The notes under the pieces are model-generated. The model was not told where the DNA came from, searched no databases, and saw only the letters and a list, made by a program, of their open reading frames with translations. DNA of 64,000 nucleotides. Origin: Solicoccozyma terricola (lineage: Eukaryota > Basidiomycota > Tremellomycetes > Filobasidiales > Piskurozymaceae). The stretch lies in the NCBI GenBank assembly GCA_001600875.1, contig BCLD01000027.1, forward strand, positions 136,177 to 200,176, written 5' to 3'. Position 1 is the stretch's first letter. Each line of letters begins with the position of its first letter. This document shows, in pieces, positions 35,242-47,312 of the stretch. The position numbers and the translations under genes are program-made.

Positions 35242-36774
35242 ATGGCCAGTCGATCATCACGCAGGTCAGCAGCGGTAGCAGCGTCAGCCGCAATCTCAGC
35301 AACCGTCGCACACCATCCACCGCCGTCCCCCGTACGGCCTTCTCCACAGAGGCGGGTGCGAGCAGCGCGGACGTTGGCCAAGAGGGTGTCTTACAAGGAG
35401 ATTCCCTTCGACGCAGATCTGGTGCAAGATGAGGATGATGATCAAGATGTTCATGCGGAGGAAGGCAAGGATGAAGAGGAAGTGGCCGTGATCCTGAAGA
35501 ATGATGAGGAGGATGTTCAGGGTGACGTCGAGGAAGGTCAAGACCAAGGTGAAGAAGGTGAATAATTCGTTCTACCTCTGCTTTCAGCCCACCCGCCACG
35601 TCCACTGCTGAACAAGTCCCCTTGCGCACGATGTCAGCTCCAGAACCAGCTTCAGACGTTCCAACGCCGACCCCCGTAGAGCCGTACAAACGGATGCGCA
35701 ATCGAAAAGGCGTTTTCCGCAGTCGGGTACGACAACGCCCACGAGCTTCACATTCAGCAACACCGGCGGCCCTGGCGGCGAAACGTGGAGAGGGAGAAGA
35801 GGTCGATGGTTTGACTGGAACGCCTGATGGTGTTTTGCCGAAGAGAATGACGGGCGAGTAATCTGATTAGATTGTTGACATACAGTCGGTTTCGAGTTTC
35901 CTATCACTGACTGACACTTTGCATACCAACCCTCAGCTGACGCCGCGGCGACCATCGCGTCTCAGTGGCTCAAATACGACGTCAGTGACGTTCGCTTGGA
36001 GAGAATATCCCGGATGATCGTTTTCAAAGATAAGGGCATCAATGTGTACGCGACGGAACATGTTGGAGATGAACAACCTCCGATCGGAGATGGCAGCGGA
36101 GTGACCAGTCGAGCAATGTCCTTGCAACCTAGTGCGGGTACGGCTCCCGTTGGTGTAGAATACCCGTTCCCGCAGATCAAGGTGGACGACGACGACTCGA
36201 TGGAGATCGGCAGGAAACCAGATGGACCGGTAGGAGGCAGTGCAGAAGTCATTGTGGAGAGCGAGGAGGAAACGTTGAGAAAGAGGGGTGTTAAAAGAAG
36301 GAGAAGAGATATAGAACCTGGTGTCGTGAGAGGTGTTTACGAGGTGAGGAGTTCAAGTTGACGGGTGTGATTGTCCTTGTTCGATGCAGAAGCGTGCTGA
36401 CGGCTTAAGGTTGCATCACCCTCGACCAGCCGCATACGCACATGCTACACGTCCCACAAGACCTGCAGCCTACCCATGCGACGACAGAACGACTGAACCC
36501 ACTGCCACTCGTCACTCGTCCAGGTGAACCACCTGATTCCTTCAGTTGGCCGAACACTACATCAGGATACACTGCATTCAGCTCCACGCTCGGCGGTGAA
36601 AAGGTGGGACGGTACGGCAGAGGAGTGATGAGCATTGAATATGTAATGGAGGATGGGTGGGACGAGTGGGTTGATGAGGTCGAGACAAAGAAGCAGATGG
36701 TGAAAGAAGCAGAGTTGTGGGCGGAGAGGGAAGGTAGGAGAGCGACGATGGATGGTCTGCCATGCGAGACCTAG
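35242..36774 (+). CDS. Unidentified acidic, probably nuclear protein
   Basis: I do not recognise this gene. It starts at 35242 (MASRSSRRSAAVAASAAI), with an Arg/Pro-rich head, RVSYKEIPFDADLV, then a long Asp/Glu-rich stretch (about 35420-35565). After an intron come a basic Arg-rich part (MRNRKGVFRSRVRQRPRA) and, in a further exon, ASQWLKYDVSDVRLERISRM, VFKDKGINVYATEHVG and a basic KRGVKRRRRDIEPG cluster that could be a nuclear localisation signal. The last exon (36410-36774) has RPGEPPDSFSWPNTTSGY and EYVMEDGWDEWVDEVETKKQ. The composition of alternating acidic and basic low-complexity blocks suggests a chromatin or nuclear protein, but no domain supports it. Gene structure is approximate. 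Confidence 0.5.
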
Positions 36775-37088
36775 CACGGTGTGGAGATGGTTGTGCTGTG
36801 GTGATGAGTTGTATCGACATTAGACCCCCCCCCTCCATACCCATACCCCCATACCCCCTTCCCCCCCCCTCCCTCCCTTCCCCCGGCGACCTATGACGTG
36901 TTTAATTTAACTTGTTTTCGTCATTCAAGCGAGAGAGATTCATTCAACTTCAGGTCATGCAATTCACCTTCAGGCAGCTCCGCTCGCATCGTCCTACCCC
37001 GGCCACACACACCCCGTCCATGTGGAGAGGTTCCATACATTGAAAGCGGCACGTGGATCCACACGACAACGAACATCACGAAACAAAA
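36775..37088. other. Intergenic with C-rich tract
   Basis: About 310 bp between two plus-strand genes, with C tracts at 36825-36885 (including 9 C at 36825-36833). Presumed terminator of the unknown gene and promoter of POM152. Nothing else seen. Confidence 0.5.
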
Positions 37089-40000
37089 ATGTCCAAGGTA
37101 CAGCCACAGCAGCAAACGACGTCGTCGGCTCAAACGGCTCCGTCCCAACCACCTCGGATACCGGAAACATGGCTGACTGCAACCGAGCAGAGGCTGTATG
37201 CCGTGGCTCTTCTTGGTGGAATGCAGGTGAGGACGGAGGTATGACTGAAGTGGTTGGGACGCTATTTGACCACCGTATCCTCCAATAGATCTACAAGCTC
37301 TCGGATGTTCTTTTCTACCTCGTTCAAACAACCATCACGTCCTCACCATCCGCTCGACTATCACGCCCACTCCGCATCCTACAGCTATTACCATACAACT
37401 GGCTGACTCCCTATCTCTCACTGGAGAACCATTATCTACTGAAATGGCTATGGTGGGATGCCGTGCTAGTGGTGGGCATCGCTTTCTTGAGAATACCTGG
37501 ATTGAGATATGGTTCAGGTAGGATGGCTGTGTATTTGAGTGTACTATGGCTATTGGACGCAGTGCTGATGGGGAAGTTCCAGGTGAGTTTGGGAGAAGGG
37601 GTGAGGAGGGGCTTATCCCAGTCGAGGTGTTACTGACACGCCCAACCCCTCAAAGATCTGGCCTGCCGTCCTGCAAATATTGACCATGTGTTTCCATTGT
37701 ACGTTAATATGGATAGACTGAAGTGGAATCCTCTAACCCTTCAACATACCGACAGTCGCTCTCAATCCTTTCGGCAAGGTCACAACTCTGTCGGATCACT
37801 CAGTTCGACCCAACGACGTTATACGACCGGATAGCCATCTACTAGGTTCTCTGACCTTGAAGATGCAGCCAGCTGGGTGCGCAATTTCCGTGGAACTTTC
37901 CCTACGCTGAGGGTATGCCACGGTATACCAAAGGCTGACTTTCCTCCACGTCACAGCATCGCTCACTTCAACCCCACCGGAGCGACCTATTGCATTCCTC
38001 CAGATCAAGCGGGACAACCTGTCTTCATTCCCATAGTAGTGAACAGTTCCAATCCGGATATCATTCGATACAGCGTGCGGTCTCTCGATAGCAGCACCAG
38101 GGATATAACCACTTGGGAGGATTCCATTCCATCATCGCACCTCGTACGACCCAAAGCTTCGACTCTGTTGAAGCATCGCCAAGAGACGGCATTTGATGAT
38201 GATGACGATGATATTCCGATTTCAAATGCAGAACGCATGGTCGAGTACAGGGAAGCCAACCCTTCAAGTGACGCGGCTAGCGATGGTTTCAACAGGCAAT
38301 CCTCGGTTAGACCTGGAGATATGATCTCGTCGCTTCCTTTGAACCTGGAACCCACACAACACATCTACTTTCTCCCCGTGACCAGGACCGGACATGTGGA
38401 TCTCGTTAGAATCATTGATGACGACGGCATCGACTTCAAGATACGCAAGACACCTGGCGCTCTCGTCATCGAATGCCCGAGTGAAGGTGGCGTCATCACC
38501 ACCATCGAGTCAAGCAAATCCATCATACCAAGTCGCCGTAAGAAGCAAGATGAGAAGATTGAACAGCGTTGTGTAGGAAGCGACGATATCGTAGAGATGC
38601 AGGTCAAGGGAGTGGGCACACTAAGCGTCGGATGGAGAATCGAGGAGATTGGAGGACGACGAACGGTCGAAGAGGGTCTTATCGAAGGCATCGAAAGCCC
38701 AGAAGAGGCTAGTCCGATGACGGACGGACTCTCGACCGACCAACAGCTCGTTCTCCGTGATAAATCGAGACCGGCGCTGCTGAACCCGCTATCACCCTAC
38801 ATGCACACGGTGTCGCTTCCTATCTCGCATTCCCGGGCCGGAACATATGATGTGGTCCTTCACACCATCGTTGACTCATACAACAACGTCTTCCATCCGC
38901 CTAGAGAAACGTCCGTGCGCAGATTCCAGGTTTTCGACCGTCCCCAGATCAATTTTTCGTCCGCATGCTCCGGTGGTCAACCGTTGCAGCTGCTCGAGGG
39001 CGGAGAGGTTTCGTTGTATGTTGTTGCGTCCGGCAAGGCTTCCTCCGAGGAACTCACCGCACAGTTGTCATACCGGGCAATTGACGCCGGCAAGGAAGAT
39101 AACTGGGCAAAGGAAATCAAAATATCCGGCAAGGAGACGATCATCAAGGCGTCACAACCCGGTATCTACTCATTGGACAACGCCAGGGGCCCAGTCTGCC
39201 CTGGTACTGTGGTCGAACCCGCAAGCTGCCTGGTCAAGGTCGTACCGCGCCCTCATGCTGTGGTTTCCACGACTAGATTGCCTGGCTGGTAGGTGACGAG
39301 CTTGTTACTCACATTTGCTGTTCTTCGCTCATTTGTATCCCCGGACAGTAATGGTGACGTTGGTATGCACGCCACATTCGAAATGACAGGAACGCCACCT
39401 TTCACGATCCACTACGAGCGCAAGAAAAAAGAGGATGGGAAGCTTGTTCGAGGAACAAGACAATTCAACGGAGTACGAGGGGAGATAGATCTCACACCTG
39501 AGACGGCAGGGGAGTACACATATGTGAGTTTTGCTGGACCTGTGATAGGATAATCGGTCTGACGTTGCCGCCTGTTCTCCAGACGTTCAACACCATCGAC
39601 GACAGCAAGTACAAGGGTATTTCTTTGTCTGCCAACCCGTTCACTCAGATCGTCCATCCCGAGGCCAGTGTCAGAGTTATATCGCCGCCTCGCCGAGAAA
39701 TATGGAGTTGTGCCACGAATAAGACGGATTTCCATTTCAACATTGACGTAGGTGTGTGCGCTCGCTCGGCGCACGGTCACCTGACTCATATCGTCGCGAT
39801 TTTGTCCACAGGGCACTGCACCATTCAGTATCGAGTACTCAATTTCATGGCCAGGTGGAGTAGAAGTAAAAACGCATTCAGCCACGACATCAGAACGTCA
39901 GACGATCGATATCGAGGTCCCTAAAGACCTTTGCGACCAAGCATCCGGAGGCGGCATTTTCAACGTGGAAATTCTGAAGGTGCAAGACGGCAATGGCTGT

Positions 40001-42207
40001 AGCAAAACCTTTATGAACCAGAAGGTGGCGTTTGAGGTGAAATCTACCAGGGTGAGGATGCCGGAGGGTCTTCTTGTTGTCCCCCAAGACTGACAAAAGG
40101 GCACTCTCCTCCTGTCGTAGCCTACCGTCCGTTTCGGGACGATTTCAGGCAAATCATCGCTGTCTCTGTCTGAAGGCGCTGGAGCCAAGCTGCCCATACA
40201 CCTAAGTGGTCAAGGGGTAAGTTTACCTGGAGTCTCACCGTGCGCCGCACTCGTTTACTTTTCTCTTCGATATGCAGCCATGGAATGCCAGAATACGTGG
40301 TCCAGATGGCAAAGTTCGCGACTTACGACTCAGCTCCTTAAATGATGTTGTAGATGTAAAGCAGGATGGCATTTACGAACTGACAGAGGTGCGTTTACTC
40401 GGGACGGATATCGGATGTTGCAATGTTAATTCTGCTTTCCGCGCTCGAAGGTTTCGGACTTGCATTGCAAGGGGAGCGTTGTAGCCGGAGAGAACCGCTT
40501 CGAGATTGCCTACATTCCTCGTCCCAGGCTCAGTTTGGTCTCCCAGGATTTCAAGGCCAACAACGGTCGCGTTTATCAGCGGGAAGACATATGTTCCGGT
40601 GTGGAAGATCACCTGGTCTTGTCCGTGCAAGGTATGTACTTCTTGAATTGCGATTCGGTCGACACGACTAACGTTTTTGCTCGCTTACCCTCAGGCCAAG
40701 GCCCCTTCCATGTACCGTACCGGCACACTCACAAAGCGATCGATGGGCACAAGGAAACTTCCATGCAAACCTTGCGCTTTGCGCAGGATCATGGCGCGTT
40801 GCATCTCTCTTCAATCCCCGGCGAGCACACCTATGACGTTATGGCTGTTGGTGATCACGCATATCCTCTGTCAGGCGATAAAAAGATCGACAAGACACCG
40901 ATCTATACATTCACCCAGAAAGTCAACCTTCGACCGAGAGCAACTGTCGAGTCACCGAAGAAACCATCGCTGTGTCTGAATGATACTTTGAAAAAAGGGT
41001 CCGCCGACAGTAGCGTCGTGCACCTACGAGGAGAGCCTCCATTCGCAATTGACATTGAGATTCTCCCACCTGGATCTCGAAAACCCGTGGTGCATACCAT
41101 CAACGACATCCTGAGTCACAAATGGCCCATCTCTCTTCCGGATCACGTCTTTACCGTACCCGGTACCCATAGATTGAGAGTTGCCGGTATTAGGGACGCG
41201 TCTAAATGTGCAGCCGAAGTGTCAGAGGATGACATAGTGTCGATGGACATTGATGTCGTAGAACCGGCGTCGATAATGGCAGTTGATCGGCGCAAGCACC
41301 ATTGCGTCGGAGATATGTTGGACTTTGTCTTGCAAGGTGAGATGCGATGTTAGGCTGTCTTATCATACGAGCTGACAACTGGCGCCGTGTTACAAGGCAC
41401 CTCTCCTTGGACTGTGACGTGAGTGTTTTGCGCGAGAACCCTAAGGCCGGATGTTGACGATTTGTCAATACAATTCCTCAGTTACGTTTGGAACGGCAAA
41501 ACCCAAAAGACTGCCGTCAAGACCTCTCAATTTTCCCGTCTCGCAGATAAACCAGGAGTTTTCTCGATCTCGAGCGTCGCACATCAGCAGAACCAGGTAA
41601 CTATCACCCCAGAAGGACTGATATATCATCCGCTTAACACTCTATATTGTCATCCAGTGTCTCGCGGTGGTGACCGACATTGAGCGTACCATACATCCAA
41701 TACCTATGGCCAAGGTGAAGGAAGGTAACACTCTCGTTCAAAATTTACATGAGGGCAAGTCGATTGTGTGCGCGTCACGTCGACCGGATCCTGACTCATG
41801 TTTTGGGACACTGCAGGTGATCAAGTCGACATCATCTTCACTTTCAAGGGAACGCCTCCTTTCACCTTGTAGGTGGATTCAAAAGGCGCCCGTTTTCACC
41901 ACTCTACTGACTGTCTAATCCCCTTGACCAGCACATATGTGCGCTCGATGCCAACGGGCAAGAGGGGCGCAATGATCGCACAAGAGACTCTTGTAAGTCT
42001 GTGAGCGCGACTACCGAGCCCCAGCCGGACTGAGATACTCTGTTTCCCATACAGACAATCTCTGACATCATGGAGAACACGTACACCATTATGGCGTCGA
42101 CGGAGGGAGAGTATCACGTCACCTACATCGCCGATGCTTTCTGCAGCTTTCCTCCAAAGGCACAGGGCAACACGGGCAGCTCAGGACAAAATCTGATCAC
42201 ATTTTGA
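37089..42207 (+). CDS. POM152: Pom152-type nuclear pore membrane glycoprotein
   Basis: Transmembrane ring nucleoporin. Start at 37089 (MSKVQPQQQTTSSAQTAP); stop TGA 42205-42207. The N-terminal part has RIPETWLTATEQRLYAVALL, then hydrophobic segments (YNWLTPYLSLENHYLLKWLW; MAVYLSVLWLLDAVLMGKF; IWPAVLQILTMCFHF). HLLGSLTLKMQPAG then joins across a GT-AG intron to IAHFNPTGATYCIPP, the fungal Pom152 hallmark that precedes the lumenal region. The rest is a long series of immunoglobulin-like modules, each with a GxPPFxI element: GTPPFTIHYERKKK (39390), GEPPFAIDIEILPPG (41030) and GTPPFTFTYVRSMP (41850-41950). The expected size of about 1300 residues agrees with Pom152. Roughly a dozen short introns lie in the second half. 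Confidence 0.9.
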
Positions 42208-42344
42208 GCGTAAGGGGTTCAAAAAAGACGTAGAAGCCATTTCCATCGGGAGAAAATTGTTTTGTTACATAACGAGAAACTCTGTCATGACGATATAACG
42301 ATCCAAAATAAAACTTTGCATTTGTTGGTCGATCAAATCACCTC

Positions 42345-44073
42345 TCACAACGGCTCGACGTTCTCCTTGGGACCGAGGGGCACGACGCTGGTTGGGTTGA
42401 TCTGCGTGTGAGACCAGTAGTAGTGCTCCTTGATGTGTTTGAAGTCGGTGGTGTTCTTGAATGCTGGATTGTTCCAGTAGAGGTTCTTGAGCCAGCGGTT
42501 GATTTGTGGGTAGCCGTGACGGACTGTTTGTGGAGGGGCAATAGGGGGCAATGAGGGGCAATTTAGGGGTACGGGAAGTTACGCATACTCACTCATGTTG
42601 ATGTTACACTTGAAGTGACCATGGTAGACTGCAACTTGAACACATTAGTCGCGGATCCTTGGCACCGTGACGAACATTGTGACTCACCCGGATCAAACCT
42701 CACGATCGTGGTGTACAATCTGTTGGCGGGTCGTGAACGATGAGCACCTCGACCTTCCCTGTGGATGGTTCTCCCCGTCCCTCCACTCACCTGATGTCAG
42801 CCTCGGTGAGTTTCCCACCGATAAGATATTCCCTTCCATCGGACAATATCTTCTCAAGACGGTCCAACGAAGCGAAGAGGGGGACGACGGCGTTCTCGTA
42901 CGCAGACTGGGTGGTCGCAAAGCCAGCTTTGTATACCTGTGTGTTGTGAAGGTTTTTTTTCCGTCAGACAATCGTCATGCTGTAGTTGCATTCGGGGTGT
43001 ATTGCCAAACTCACTCCGTTGTTGACAGTGTCGTAGACCCTGGGGATACAGGTCGGTCTGTCAATAAACGCCGTGGTGTGAAATAAAAAGACACGAGGTC
43101 TCACCATTCATTAAGCTCATCGATCTCGTTTCTCAATTCCTTGGGATAGAAATCGAGCTTCTGTTTATCGGCCGGGAGGAGTGAATCGAATCCCGAGTTG
43201 AACATTCGGATGATTTCAGACGATTCGTTGTTGACGATGGTTTCTTCTTTGGTGTCCCAGAGGATGGGCACTGGGTGGACGATACGCCATCAGCATTGCA
43301 AAACGAGTGAGGTTCTACCGGTAGCCCGCTCGCGTACCAGTGAATCGATCAGGGTAATCTATAACACGGCTCTCGATCAGCTCTCCCGATCTCGTTCAAG
43401 CGGCCGACCATTCCACCACCAACTCACCCTTCTCAGCCTTGAAATACAAATCACGAACATGTTTACTGCCGTACAACTTGTCTCCTGTTGCATTCTTCAT
43501 CTCCAAAACTTGATCCGTTTCGTCTTTCTCTGAGGGTGAAGCAAACGCCCAGCCTAGTTTGCCCATGTGTGGGTGAACGATGGAAACGTCTGAAGACCGA
43601 GGTCGAGAAGGCAGGGCGGGGCGGGGCGGGATATGTTGGATTCAGATGATGGATAAGAGATAGGACGGAGATAACGACTCACCCATGATATCTTGCATTC
43701 CCTTGAGTTCACGGACGATAAGAGTTCGATGCGCCCACGGACTAGAGGAGATATTTTGGCCGATCAAAGTCAGGGAATAATGCGGTGACATGTATAAACG
43801 ACCAGGGGATCAACACCTACCAGGCCAGGCTGACGTAGAGATGATATCGACCTGTACGAATGATCGGCAATGGTTGGCACCATACTCCTACTCGTCCAAA
43901 TGAGGGGTGGACATTGTGAACATACCCTTCTCGGGTTCAAACTTGCCCCCCTGCTCGACTTCCTGCCTGAACTTGCTAACCTGACGCTTGAACTCGCCAT
44001 CGGTGCTGGCCCACTTGGTGATATCCTTTGCTGCTGTGGATGACATGGTGCGAGATGCGACTCTAGCAAGCAT
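42345..44073 (-). CDS. ECM4: Xi-class GST / glutathionyl-hydroquinone reductase (Ecm4)
   Basis: Omega/Xi glutathione transferase that reduces glutathionyl-quinones. The first Met at 44073 gives MLARVASRT; a second at 44046 gives [21 protein letters not shown] junction near 43740-43815 joins [10 protein letters not shown] to [15 protein letters not shown]; the Cys of CPWAHR is the catalytic residue of this class. Later exons give [60 protein letters not shown] and the family C-terminus [20 protein letters not shown] with GPKENVEPL before the stop at 42345. It is head-to-head with a flavin monooxygenase gene 168 bp away. The nine extra N-terminal residues lack acidic residues and could direct part of the protein to mitochondria. 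Confidence 0.92.
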
Positions 44074-44241
44074 GTAGTGTTGTTGTTGAGAGAGAGAGGG
44101 GGGGAGGGGGGGGGGATGGATGATGGTTATATAGGCCGTGCCCGGCCCACATGGCTGCCACGTGGCACATAGATGGCAGAATATTACGAATCCTTCTCAC
44201 CACCACCACCACCAGGCCTACGTCCATTATCAATCGGTATC
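44074..44241. promoter_or_regulatory. Short bidirectional promoter, ECM4 / FMO
   Basis: 168 bp between two divergent start codons, with a G/A-rich block including ten G at 44106-44115. Both promoters must fit here unless the monooxygenase uses a start further upstream (an in-frame Met at 44173 also exists). Confidence 0.6.
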
Positions 44242-46177
44242 ATGGTTCCCTCCATGGCTTCGGCTTCCCTCCCCGTCAGCCGCATCGCTGTCATTGGCGC
44301 AGGAGCGGCCGGTATCACGCAAGCGAAACAGATCGTAGATGCCTGGACTACCGGTGGCGCAGAGACGGGTTTGCACCTCGACGTCTTTGAAGCGAGGGAC
44401 AAGGTTGGCGGGGTATGGTGAGCCTGAGCCTCACAGCCAGGGCCGCGCGCACGCGGACCATCTGCACGAACTGACACTGTTCACGTTGGCGCACAACAGG
44501 ATAGAAGACCCGCATCCTCCTCCACCGGTTTTGCGAAGAAACAGTGTGGGGAAATTGTTCGCCATGTCCTCGGAACCTGGCGTTCAGCCTAGTCCTATAT
44601 ACCCAGGACTACGAACCAATCTGCCCAAGGTGAGCTCGTCCTCTATATGATCTATGGCTCTCGGTTGTTGCTCACGCCGTTAGGTGCTCTCAGCAACTGA
44701 TGTCCTACCGCACGGAACCGTTCCCGGAAGATATCCCCATCTTTCCTCACGCTTCGGAAGTTTGCACATATCTCCAGACTTGCGCTGAGAAATGGGATAT
44801 CCAGAAATATATCCGGTTCAATACCGCTGTTCGGAGAGTAAGGAAAAGTGCTTTTGGGAATGGTAAAGCTTGGTCGGTAGACGTCGAGAACTTGCAAGAT
44901 GGATCGATGGAAAGCAACGAGTATGATTTCGTGTCTGTTGCAAACGGGCATTATGAAAAGGCCAACCTGCCAGAGATTCCTGGATTGAGGTGAGCTGCTG
45001 GACGCCCGTTTGGTGGTATAGGTGTTGGCTTTTTTCTAAATCGAGAAAATCAAGTGGATTCGCAGGAAGGATTGTCCATTCAAGGTGGTACCGACAGCCA
45101 GAGGAATTCGTTGGACAGGTGAATCCAGATGCTATCTTTCTACACCGAGGGTCGTTCTAATGCCTAATCATCCGCATTACCCCAGCACGTCCTCGTCGTC
45201 GGAGCCTTCGCCTCGGGCTCAGACATTGCTCGTGAGCTCGCCATGCTCAATCTGCCAACAAGCGAACACGCTCTTCCGACACCCGCATCATCACGATCTC
45301 AAACCCCTCAGAGACCACGAACGCACGTCTATCAGTCGTCATCAGGGGTAGAAAACCCATACAATGCCCCTGGGACCGAACCATGGCGACAATTCGTGCA
45401 ACTACACGGCTTGATAGACAGAATAGAGGCAGATAAGATCGTTTTTAAAGATGAATTAGAGTTGACGGGAATCGATACGATCATCTTCGCTACGGGCTAC
45501 GAATATTACTTCCCCTTCTTCAAAGTGGACGATGAGCCGTGGTTGAGTGAGGAGAGAAAGTTGGTGGCGGACGTAGTGGGCGATATGGAAAGCGTCCAGC
45601 CAGAGTTCGATCAGGGAGGAATGAGAGGGCTTGGGATGCAACATCTGGATGAGTTGATGATGTTCCTACAAGACGATCGAAGTATGGCTCTGTTGGGTCT
45701 GGGTGAGAGGAAAAAAAAGATTGCCCGCGATAAACAACAGGTGCTAACGAAAGTTGCTCCGACACAGTATACCAAGTAGTACCATTCCCTCTATTCGAGA
45801 TACAATCCCACCTCGTCGCTCTCCTCTGGTCCGGCAGGTTGCCTGATTTTCCGGCCCACCCCAGTCTCCCACCGCACCCACGCGAGGATCAAGCTGCGTC
45901 GCTTCCATCTCCGCCTAACGAGGTTGACGGGTCGCCGCTTGCCCATGCACCACCCTCCCTAGTGGCGCCTCCCCCTCCCGCCAAGAAAAGATACACCGAG
46001 ATTATCCGTGGCGCGCTGGTGTTCGGCTTTCCTTACGAATACACCTACAGCAATTATCTCCTCCATTTATGCGCAGCGGCTGACGGAGGTGAGCAGGGAG
46101 GCTGGGGTAAGGTAGAAGATTGGAGATGGGATTGGAGACGGGATACCGGATTAAGGAAGAGGACGCTGGGGTACTGA
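44242..46177 (+). CDS. Flavin-containing monooxygenase
   Basis: FAD/NADPH monooxygenase of the class B (FMO) type. Start taken at 44242 (MVPSMASASLPVSRIAVIG); 44173 and 44254 are alternatives. The FAD fingerprint is RIAVIGAGAAGITQAKQI; FEARDKVGGVW follows, ending the first exon. Later exons give SYRTEPFPEDIPIFPHASEV and YDFVSVANGHYEKANLPEI. The NADPH site is HVLVVGAFASGSDIARELA, and IIFATGYEYYFPFF is the ATG-containing linker typical of these enzymes. The C-terminal part includes VVPFPLFEIQSHLVALLWSG, a Pro-rich insert (PSLVAPPPPAKK) and YTEIIRGALVFGFPYEYTY; stop at 46175-46177. It resembles fungal FMO1-like proteins acting on thiols or xenobiotics; the substrate is not deducible. It converges with the Fhit gene, 73 bp away. 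Confidence 0.9.
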
Positions 46178-46250
46178 TCATAGAGCTGGCTGGGTTGTTA
46201 ATAGAACTGTTGTTATATCCTTTTACGTCGTTCAAATCGCATTTCCAGGT

Positions 46251-47032
46251 TCAAAAGAATGACGCCAACCACCTCGCCTCTCTGGCCATCTCCTCATCCG
46301 TTCTCGGCTTCCTATCGTCATCGTGGGGTACTTGCAAGGTCGGCATGGGTCCAATCCTCGGCTGAACGGCGTCGGCCAAATCGCCTGCCAATCCGTATTC
46401 ATTCTCTTCCAGACGATTGTAAAAATCATCGGAGCCTGCGTACGTGTCGGTGGGGTTTCGTGGAATTATGTGGACGTGGACGTGAGGCACCGATTGGTTG
46501 GCTGACTTGCCATCCTGTTCGCGATATGGAATAAGCCGTGAGGTGCACCTAGCGGGGAAACTTGACCAGTGGACGTACCTGAACAGCTATAGACAGAGAG
46601 TCCGCACCGAATGCCGTCTGAACGACCTTGCCGATCTTCGACACTGACTGAAAGAGATCCGCGAGCTCGTCATCTTGAAGGTCTCCCAGGCGAGACACAC
46701 ATCGATAGGGTACCACAAGAATGTCTAGCATGGGAAGGTGATGTCAGAAAAGAGGTAATGGCAAGGAGAGACCGCGGTCATCTTACGGCCAGCTATGAGC
46801 GAGAGGGAAGGCAGGTCAGTGAAGTGAACAAAATGATACATGCAGTCCGACTCACGAAGCAGCGGTTTTAGGTTCACTAGACCGTAGGTTAGAGTACCTC
46901 GATAGAAGGCTGTGTGATGCCGGGTATTCAGCTGCAATAACGCATATCCAGGATATACGTACCATACTCACCTTGACTGGTAACATCGAACTTGGAGAAA
47001 AAAATGAGAGATGTCTTTGAAACGATAGTCAT
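46251..47032 (-). CDS. Fhit-type dinucleoside triphosphate hydrolase
   Basis: HIT-superfamily hydrolase that splits Ap3A-type dinucleotides (yeast Hnt2, human FHIT). The start at 47032 gives MTIVSKTSLIFFSKFDVTSQ, then across introns FYRGTLTYGLVNLKPLL, ILVVPYRCVSRLGDLQDDEL, ADLFQSVSKIGKVVQTAFGA and EQDGKSANQSVPHVHVHIIP with the histidine triad HVHVHI. The tail has DDDRKPRTDEEMAREARWLA and ends SFF before TGA at 46251-46253. Length (about 180 aa) and order match the family. An upstream open frame (47198) is probably 5' UTR, since the Met at 47032 starts the conserved region. Confidence 0.92.
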
Positions 47033-47312
47033 TTCGGCACGAAAACGCCGAGTGGTTCACAGCCTCGAGCTGCGCAGGGTTATTGAAGCAAGTGATATCC
47101 CGGTCACCGACACAGAGTCCGAACTGACAGCGCATAACACAGTCGAACTGCATTACGTATAGCAAGATCTGCATTGAGCGAGCGAAATATGACGTCATCG
47201 CTGGAAAACCTCCAACGACAACGAACGTGTAAATTGTACAGACTTTGTACAGGCAGTTACAAGTTGGAACAGGAACCAGTCGGTCTGGACCTCTACGGAC
47301 GACTGTCTCCTC

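Noticed and set aside
46968..47198. Longer N-terminus for the Fhit gene
   Set aside because: The conserved family start aligns with the Met at 47032, and the extra upstream sequence has no resemblance to the family.
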